From the NCBI GenBank assembly GCA_022510545.1, contig JAFLTG010000003.1, positions 4,662 through 68,661 on the forward strand: a stretch of 64,000 nucleotides of DNA. The letters run 5' to 3'. Each line of letters opens with the position of its first letter. The stretch's first letter is position 1. Positions 57,513-64,000 of the stretch are shown here, one piece after another. The translations under genes were made by a program, and so were the position numbers. This stretch comes from Lachnospiraceae bacterium (lineage in GTDB: Bacteria; Bacillota; Clostridia; Lachnospirales; Lachnospiraceae). The notes under the pieces were generated by a model. The model was not told where the DNA came from, did not search any database, and saw nothing but the letters and a program-made list of their open reading frames with translations.

Positions 57513-59612
57513 ATGCAGGCATACATTGGAATTTTTGTGCTATGCGTTGTATCAGGAGCAATAGCTTGTGCAATTAATGTGGTGTGTAATAAAAATAAAT
57601 TGCATATCTCTGATATAATAAAAACATTTGCATTTTACGTAATCGTTTTTTATACTGTTCTATCTTTATTTAAGGCTCTATTAGGTTATGGATTGGTAAA
57701 TCTTGCAGCCTCATTTAATGACGTATCATGGAAGACTTATCTGCATTATTCATTACCGTTAATAGTTATAAGTGTAGTAATGCCGTTGCTGCTAAAGAAA
57801 TTGTTGGGTGAAAAAGTGTCGGATTTTATCAACCTGACACTTTCCATTAATATTGGCATATATGCAGTTGTATATCTGATATTTGGGAAAAATAATAACC
57901 TGCTGACAGTATGTATTGAGGCTGTTAGTGTGGTTATGGCATTAATAATCGTATTTTGCTATAAGAAGGAAGTGCAGTATTGCACCGGGCAGAATGTCAA
58001 ATCACGTTTGGCCATAGCAGTACCGGTGGTTTTGTTTTGGACAATAATGATGGTGCTGTTTCTTCCCAATGAATTGTATATTAGTAATGCTAATGAGATG
58101 ATAATACCTTACAGAATCTTTAACCGGACGCTTATACTTGGAGCTATGGCATATTTTGTCATATATACGGTAGTTTTAGTATATTTTTTAAGCGAAAGGC
58201 AGTTTGCTTTGGTATGTGAGCTTATTTTTGCAATAACGGCTGCCGGATATCTTCAAAGAACGATATTAAACGGTAAAATAAATGTAATGGATGGAAGTAG
58301 ACAGACATGGTCCGCATTGACTGTTGTAGTCAATGCGGTTATCTGGCTTGCAATAATAAGTGTTCTGATTGCTTTAAAATATATTATAAAAAGAAATGTT
58401 GATAAAGTTTACTCAATGATTTGTATATATCTTTCTGTTATACAGCTGGTTACATTGGGGTATATGGTATTTACAACCAAAATGCCGGATAGCGATGCAG
58501 AATTAATGTTGACGACAGACAAAAGATTTGAGTTAAATCCCGACCATAACGTAATTGTATTTATTCTTGACTGGTATGATGTGCAGATTATGGACAAGAT
58601 TCTGGAAGACGATGCTGACTTTTTAGAGCCGCTTAATGACTTTACCTGGTATAAGAATGTGACAAGTTCATATGCATTTACTATGATGTCAATTCCTTAT
58701 CTGTTGTCGGATGTAGAATGGCCGTATGAAATGAATGAGAAAGAATACAGGGACTATGCATTTCAGGGTGAAGCACTAATAAAGGATATTGCCGCTAAGA
58801 ATTATGATGTGGGAATTTATACAAATAAAAGCCTTGTGTCTGAGTCTGTTGCGGATATTGTGACTAATTATTCCGATCTGAAAACTCATGGCTGGGATTA
58901 TTATGGTATGTTTAATCAGATGGTCAAGTGTTCTAAATATGATACTTATCCCTTTGCGCTAAAAAATGAATTTTGGTATACAAGCGGTCAGATATCATCA
59001 GGCTTTCATGATACAAGCGTCCACAGCATAGCAAATGACCAGCCGTTTTATGAAGAACTTATTGGTGACGGCATTCAGGTCAGGAATATTGATAAGTATG
59101 ACGGAACATTCAGATTCTACCATTTGCTTGGTGCACATCCGCCCTATGAAACCGATATGCTTTCACAAGGGAAATGGTGTATAAGCATTATATATGAATT
59201 TATAGAGCAATTAAAGGCTGAAGGTCTCTATGATGAAGCCGCAATAATCATTACTGCAGACCACGGACAAAATTATATTGCGCCGGGTTATGAAGATCAG
59301 TTATTGGAGCTGGGTCTGGATTATACATCAAGCCCGATTCTGTTTGTTAAAAATTCATATCAGACGAATGAGGATGGTATGAATATTTCTATGGCACCGG
59401 TATCACATGCTCAGCTGGCTGCCACTATTATGCAGGCTGTTTGCGGTGATTCTTTAGGGTATGGCGAGACAATTAAAGATATTGAGGAAGACAGACAGTG
59501 TAAAAGAGAGTTTATTATGTGGAGAAGCAGCGATGTGCCTTATATTAAATACGAGATAGACGGCTATGTCGGAGATTGGAATAATTGGAGTGTAGTAACG
59601 GAAAATGAATAA
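57513..59612 (+). CDS. Membrane-anchored alkaline-phosphatase/sulfatase superfamily protein (putative phospho- or phosphonotransferase)
   Basis: N-terminal TM region; HNVIVFILDWYDVQIMD, FYHLLGAHPPYETDM, AAIIITADHGQNY. Confidence 0.8.
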   Translation: MQAYIGIFVLCVVSGAIACAINVVCNKNKLHISDIIKTFAFYVIVFYTVLSLFKALLGYGLVNLAASFNDVSWKTYLHYSLPLIVISVVMPLLLKKLLGEKVSDFINLTLSINIGIYAVVYLIFGKNNNLLTVCIEAVSVVMALIIVFCYKKEVQYCTGQNVKSRLAIAVPVVLFWTIMMVLFLPNELYISNANEMIIPYRIFNRTLILGAMAYFVIYTVVLVYFLSERQFALVCELIFAITAAGYLQRTILNGKINVMDGSRQTWSALTVVVNAVIWLAIISVLIALKYIIKRNVDKVYSMICIYLSVIQLVTLGYMVFTTKMPDSDAELMLTTDKRFELNPDHNVIVFILDWYDVQIMDKILEDDADFLEPLNDFTWYKNVTSSYAFTMMSIPYLLSDVEWPYEMNEKEYRDYAFQGEALIKDIAAKNYDVGIYTNKSLVSESVADIVTNYSDLKTHGWDYYGMFNQMVKCSKYDTYPFALKNEFWYTSGQISSGFHDTSVHSIANDQPFYEELIGDGIQVRNIDKYDGTFRFYHLLGAHPPYETDMLSQGKWCISIIYEFIEQLKAEGLYDEAAIIITADHGQNYIAPGYEDQLLELGLDYTSSPILFVKNSYQTNEDGMNISMAPVSHAQLAATIMQAVCGDSLGYGETIKDIEEDRQCKREFIMWRSSDVPYIKYEIDGYVGDWNNWSVVTENE

Positions 59613-60693
59613 AAAGTTGGCAAATATTGAATTACTCAGGGTAATATCCATGTTTATGGTTGTTATGATACATCTGATGACCAAGACTTCCGTATTGACT
59701 GAGATGAAATTAAATCAGCCTGTCTATTATGTTTCATGGTTTTTATATGGTCTATGTATGACAGGCGTTAATTGCTATGTAATAATCAGCGGTTATTTTG
59801 GAGTTGAATCAAAATTCCGCTTGGAGAAGCTGCTTCGTTTATATATTCAAGTATTGTTCTATTCAATTGTGATAGCCATTATAGCGCATACCCTCGGATT
59901 GGATTTAGTCAGTGGTTTGACAGGTATGCTGCTGCCAATTACACGCAGCGAATATTGGTTTGTTACTGTTTATTTAGGTATGTATTGTATTATGCCGTAT
60001 CTTAATTTTGCGGCACAGAAAATGGATGAAAAGCAGTTGAAGCAGATGCTTCTTGTTTTGGCTGTTTTATTTAGTGTTATTCCCACATTCTTACATTCAA
60101 GCGGCTGGCTGGGTGATGGTGGGGCATACGGCATTGCGTGGTTTTCCTTTCTTTATTTTATTGGAGCCTATATCAGACGTTTTTATAACAGTAGAGAGAA
60201 AAAAATCGGACTATATTATTTGGCAGCCATATTGATTATACCCATAAGTAAATATATAATACTTTTTGCAGGCAGTCATCTTAACTTTGTCAGCAGTGAA
60301 ACTATTGTTAAGGCATCGGAGATTTTATATAGTTTCAATTCACTGCCGGCATTATGCGCGTCAGTATTACTGTTTGTTTTCTTTGTTAATGTAAAAATTG
60401 AGAACGAAATTCTTGCTAAATCTATTAACTTTATAGGAAGACTGACATTTGGAATATATTTGATCCATAACAACAGAAACATATCTCATTATTTATGGGA
60501 GAAACTCCGTATAAATTATTGGCTTGTAGAGAGAGAAAACATACTTGCCATTATAGGTATATGGGCAGCGGTTTTTGTAGTGTGTGCCGCTGTTGAATGG
60601 ATAAGACAATTGTTGTTTAAATTGCTTTGGATAGATAAGCTTATAGGGAAGACAGCTGATGTCCTGGCACTATCAAGAAGGGGTAATATATGA
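59605..60693 (+). CDS. Acyltransferase 3 family membrane protein (O-acetyltransferase-like)
   Basis: NIELLRVISMFMVVMIHLM, GVNCYVIISGYFGV, RSEYWFVTVYLGMYCIMPYLN, FGIYLIHNN. Confidence 0.92.
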   Translation: MNKKLANIELLRVISMFMVVMIHLMTKTSVLTEMKLNQPVYYVSWFLYGLCMTGVNCYVIISGYFGVESKFRLEKLLRLYIQVLFYSIVIAIIAHTLGLDLVSGLTGMLLPITRSEYWFVTVYLGMYCIMPYLNFAAQKMDEKQLKQMLLVLAVLFSVIPTFLHSSGWLGDGGAYGIAWFSFLYFIGAYIRRFYNSREKKIGLYYLAAILIIPISKYIILFAGSHLNFVSSETIVKASEILYSFNSLPALCASVLLFVFFVNVKIENEILAKSINFIGRLTFGIYLIHNNRNISHYLWEKLRINYWLVERENILAIIGIWAAVFVVCAAVEWIRQLLFKLLWIDKLIGKTADVLALSRRGNI

Positions 60694-62699
60694 AGGCATT
60701 AATACTTAATTCCGGTATGGGCAGCCGAATGGGAGTTTTGACATCAGAACACCCTAAGTGTATGACAGAGATATCGTATAAAGATACAATATTGAGTCGC
60801 CAGTTAAATATGATTGCGGATTTTGGTATTACGGAGGTAATAATGACTACTGGGCTTTTTGATGATGTTCTTATCAATTATTGCCAGAGTCTGAATTTAT
60901 CACTGAATATTACATTCGTAAAAAATCCTCTGTACAAAGATACGAATTATATATATTCCATTTATTGTGCAAGGGAATATCTGGATGACGACATTATACT
61001 CATGCATGGTGACCTTGTTTTTGAAAATGAGGTATTTGACCGTTTGATAAACAGTGAGCAAAGCTGCATGACGGTTTGCTCCACACAGGTCTTGGCAAGT
61101 AAGGATTTTAAAGCGGTAATTCATGACGGACATATTGTTAAAGTCGGAGTGGAATTTTTTAATGAGGCAATGAATGCACAGCCTCTTTATAGGCTTAAAA
61201 AAGATACATGGAAAGTATGGCTGGACAGTATAGTGAGATTTTGCGAGAACGATCAGGTGAAATGCTATGCGGAGAATGCCTTTAATGAAGTGTCGGATCA
61301 ATGTAAGATATATCCGCTTGATGTAAGAGATTTGTTATGTGCTGAAATTGATGATCCAAATGACCTGGCAGCAGTTTCGGGTAAGCTAAAAGAAGTTGAG
61401 AATAAATTAGTATATATGTGTTTTTCTACTGATATGATTCATAGCGGGCATATATCGATTATTAAGAAGGCGGGGAGACTTGGCAGACTTATTATAGGAT
61501 TGTTATCCGATGAGGCAGTGGCAAGCTATAAGAGATTTCCTCTTTTGCCTTTTTCCGAACGTAAGGTTATGTTTGAAAACATAGCAGGCGTTTACCGGGT
61601 GGTGGAACAGAATACATTGAGTTATAAAGCCAATCTTGAAAAATATAAACCTGATTATGTAGTGCATGGTGACGATTGGATTGAAGGATTTCAAAAGCCT
61701 GTTCGCGATGAAGTAGTATCTATTTTGGCTTCATACGGGGGTAAGCTGGTGGAGTATCCATATTCGAATGATCCTAAATATCAAGCTATTGAAAGCCGGG
61801 CACGGGCAGAGTTGTCATTGCCGGATATGCGGCGTGCCAGATTAAAGAAGGCACTGGATATGAAAGGAACCATCACGGCAATGGAAGCTCATAGCGGAAT
61901 TACAGGTCTGATTGTGGAGCAGACCGTATCATATAAAAATGGTGAGGCCCATCAGTTTGATGCAATGTGGATCAGCTCATTGTGTGATTCTACCGCGAAG
62001 GGAAAGCCGGATATTGAATTGGTTGATATGACTTCAAGATTCAGGACCATAGACGATATTATGGAAGTCACTACCAAACCAATTATATTTGACGGTGATA
62101 CAGGCGGTTTGATGGAGCATTTTGTATATACTGTAAGAACCCTGGAACGTATGGGAGTTTCCATGGTTATCATAGAAGACAAAACAGGTCTTAAGAAAAA
62201 CTCGCTGTTTGGTACAGAGGTTGAACAGACGCAGGAAAGTATTGAAAATTTCAGTGCTAAGATTGCAGCCGGAAAGAAGGCACAGAAGACTAAGGATTTC
62301 ATGATTTGTGCACGAATTGAGAGTTTGATTTTAAAGCGCGGTATGGATGATGCGCTGGAAAGGGCATTTGCATTTTCTAAAGCGGGTGCGGATGCTATTA
62401 TGATACACAGTCGTGAAAAAGAGCCTGATGAAATTTTTGAATTTGTGGATAAATTCAGAAAAGAAGATAAGGTGACACCTATTGTGGTTGTGCCGACATC
62501 TTTTAACAGCGTTACAGAAGAAGAATTTAAGGAGCGTGGCGTAAATATTATCATTTATGCCAATCAGCTCACGAGAGCAGGCTTTCCGGCAATGCAGAAA
62601 GCAGCCCTCACTATTTTGGATAATCACAGAGCCAAAGAGTGCGATGATATGTGTATGTCAATTAAGGATATTATTAATTTAATACCGGAAGAGATGTAA
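60690..62699 (+). CDS. pepM: Three-domain protein: PntC/LicC-like nucleotidyltransferase, TagD-like cytidylyltransferase fold, phosphoenolpyruvate phosphomutase
   Basis: LILNSGMGSRMGVLTSEHPKCMTEI and NPLYKDTNYIYSIYCAREYL; MCFSTDMIHSGHISIIKKAGRLG and PDYVVHGDDW; GLIVEQT, FDAMWISSLCDSTAKGKPD and the PEP mutase hallmark EDKTGLKKNSLFG. Confidence 0.92.
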   Translation: MKALILNSGMGSRMGVLTSEHPKCMTEISYKDTILSRQLNMIADFGITEVIMTTGLFDDVLINYCQSLNLSLNITFVKNPLYKDTNYIYSIYCAREYLDDDIILMHGDLVFENEVFDRLINSEQSCMTVCSTQVLASKDFKAVIHDGHIVKVGVEFFNEAMNAQPLYRLKKDTWKVWLDSIVRFCENDQVKCYAENAFNEVSDQCKIYPLDVRDLLCAEIDDPNDLAAVSGKLKEVENKLVYMCFSTDMIHSGHISIIKKAGRLGRLIIGLLSDEAVASYKRFPLLPFSERKVMFENIAGVYRVVEQNTLSYKANLEKYKPDYVVHGDDWIEGFQKPVRDEVVSILASYGGKLVEYPYSNDPKYQAIESRARAELSLPDMRRARLKKALDMKGTITAMEAHSGITGLIVEQTVSYKNGEAHQFDAMWISSLCDSTAKGKPDIELVDMTSRFRTIDDIMEVTTKPIIFDGDTGGLMEHFVYTVRTLERMGVSMVIIEDKTGLKKNSLFGTEVEQTQESIENFSAKIAAGKKAQKTKDFMICARIESLILKRGMDDALERAFAFSKAGADAIMIHSREKEPDEIFEFVDKFRKEDKVTPIVVVPTSFNSVTEEEFKERGVNIIIYANQLTRAGFPAMQKAALTILDNHRAKECDDMCMSIKDIINLIPEEM

Positions 62700-62718
62700 T
62701 CAATGCGGGGATTTTGCC

Positions 62719-63837
62719 ATGAGAGAGCAAATAATATTTCGGGCAGATAATAATTATCGTGATTTCGATAATTATATTACTAAAACCAAAGCAAACAAAA
62801 TCTTATTAGTCTGCGGTAACTCTATATCATATTTGAGGATAAATAATTATTTTAAGGAACTGGAAGAACGTCCCGGTATTGAAATATTTAGGTTTAGTGA
62901 ATTTGAGCCAAATCCGTCTTATGAATCCGTAGTAAAAGGTGTAAACCTTTTTAAAAATACGGGTTGTGATTTAATCATTGCTGCAGGTGGAGGCAGCGCC
63001 ATGGATGTTGCCAAATGCATCAAACTGTTTGCTCACATGGATGATGGGCAAAATTATCTTAAACAGGAAATTGTTCCTAATAATATAAGATTGTTTGCGA
63101 TACCTACTACAGCGGGAACAGGGAGTGAGGCTACCCGCTATGCCGTAATTTATTATAATGGCGAAAAACAGTCAGTATCTGACTATAGCTGTATTCCGGA
63201 GGCTATAGTGATGGATGCGTCAGTTTTAGAAACCCTGCCGGTATATCAAAAAAAAGCCACTATGCTTGATGCGCTGTGTCATGCACTGGAATCCTTCTGG
63301 TCGGTAAATTCAACACCGGAAAGCCGGGATTATTCAAAAGAAGCTATTGGCCTGATTCTTGATAACGCCAGAGCCTATCTTATCAATGATGAAACAGGAA
63401 ATGCCAATATGCTTAAGGCATCATATATTGCAGGTAAGGCTATAAATATAACACAGACTACTGCAGGACATGCTATGTGTTATAAGCTTACGACAATGTA
63501 CGGACTGGCACATGGACATGCCTGTGCATTATGTGTAGCCAAATTATGGCCGTTTATGCTGAATAATATAGATAAGTGCATTGACCCGAGGGGTCAACAA
63601 TATCTTCGGGAGATGTTTGAGCAGCTTGCAGGATTGATGAATTGCAAGACCGGGATAGAGGCAGCAGAGTACTATCAAAATTTTGTAAATGAGCTGGGAC
63701 TTGAAATTCCTACAGTTAATTCACAGGCAGATTATGCAGTTTTAAAAGATTCAGTTAATCCGACCCGTATGAAAAATAATCCGGTTGAATTGACAGGGGA
63801 AGATATAGATAAACTCTATCACGAAATTTTGCGGTAG
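62719..63837 (+). CDS. Iron-containing alcohol dehydrogenase, likely phosphonoacetaldehyde reductase
   Basis: IIAAGGGSAMDVAKCIKLF, AIPTTAGTGSEATRYAVIY, DALCHALESFWSVNSTPESRDY, GLAHGHACAL; position between pepM and ppd. Confidence 0.85.
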   Translation: MREQIIFRADNNYRDFDNYITKTKANKILLVCGNSISYLRINNYFKELEERPGIEIFRFSEFEPNPSYESVVKGVNLFKNTGCDLIIAAGGGSAMDVAKCIKLFAHMDDGQNYLKQEIVPNNIRLFAIPTTAGTGSEATRYAVIYYNGEKQSVSDYSCIPEAIVMDASVLETLPVYQKKATMLDALCHALESFWSVNSTPESRDYSKEAIGLILDNARAYLINDETGNANMLKASYIAGKAINITQTTAGHAMCYKLTTMYGLAHGHACALCVAKLWPFMLNNIDKCIDPRGQQYLREMFEQLAGLMNCKTGIEAAEYYQNFVNELGLEIPTVNSQADYAVLKDSVNPTRMKNNPVELTGEDIDKLYHEILR

Positions 63838-63866
63838 ATATTATAGATTGAAATTGGAGTATTAAA

Positions 63867-64000
63867 ATGACGGTAGAAAAACTTGTAGAGATTATAGGTG
63901 CGGATTTTTATACGGGTGTACCTGATTCGCAGCTTAAGGCATTGTGCAATTATCTTATGCATGTATATGGGATTGATTCCAAGCATCATATAATAGCAGC
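63867..64000 (+). CDS. ppd: Phosphonopyruvate decarboxylase, N-terminal part (truncated by window end)
   Basis: My translation from ATG 63867: MTVEKLVEIIGADFYTGVPDSQLKALCNYLMHVYGIDSKHHIIAA; FYTGVPDS is characteristic of this family. Confidence 0.85.
   Translation, partial: MTVEKLVEIIGADFYTGVPDSQLKALCNYLMHVYGIDSKHHIIA

Noticed and set aside
1-64000. CRISPR array, transposase/IS, integrase, tRNA or rRNA, defence system
   Set aside because: No regularly spaced repeats, no transposase or recombinase ORF and no recognisable RNA gene were seen on either strand.

Overview
The window is one side of a very large surface-polysaccharide / teichoic-acid-like biosynthesis locus. The gene families suggest a low-GC Firmicute, probably Lachnospiraceae-like, but this is an inference. 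I support 48 tightly packed CDSs, all on the + strand. There is no mobile element, RNA gene, CRISPR array or regulator that I can support. The content falls into modules: (i) a decoration and glycosyltransferase block with AsnB, a deacetylase-like protein, DUF362, an ATP-grasp protein, GT2/GT4 enzymes, GT11-type fucosyltransferases, GT17-like and DUF5672 proteins, and an ABC flippase; (ii) a Wzx/Wzy-type block with an initiating sugar-phosphate transferase, pyruvyltransferase, YfhO-like and GT-C proteins, and a GH88/105-like protein; (iii) a TagA-GT4 fusion, a radical SAM protein and a second ABC flippase; (iv) a CDP-alditol module with an IspD/TarI-like enzyme, an SDR, TagD and two TagB/F-like transferases; (v) two LtaS-like sulfatase-fold phosphotransferases; (vi) a phosphonate operon with its own consensus promoter, containing a sulfatase-fold membrane protein, an acyltransferase, a three-domain PntC-like/cytidylyltransferase-like/PEP-mutase fusion, an Fe-alcohol dehydrogenase and a truncated phosphonopyruvate decarboxylase at the window edge. 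The two most interesting signals are the self-contained phosphonate-to-glycan operon and an unexplained intragenic palindrome, TGACA-N4-TGTCA. The palindrome occurs 9 times in unrelated genes plus twice in ABC genes, nearly always in one reading frame and often next to an A-tract. No searches were run; family calls come from motif recognition.
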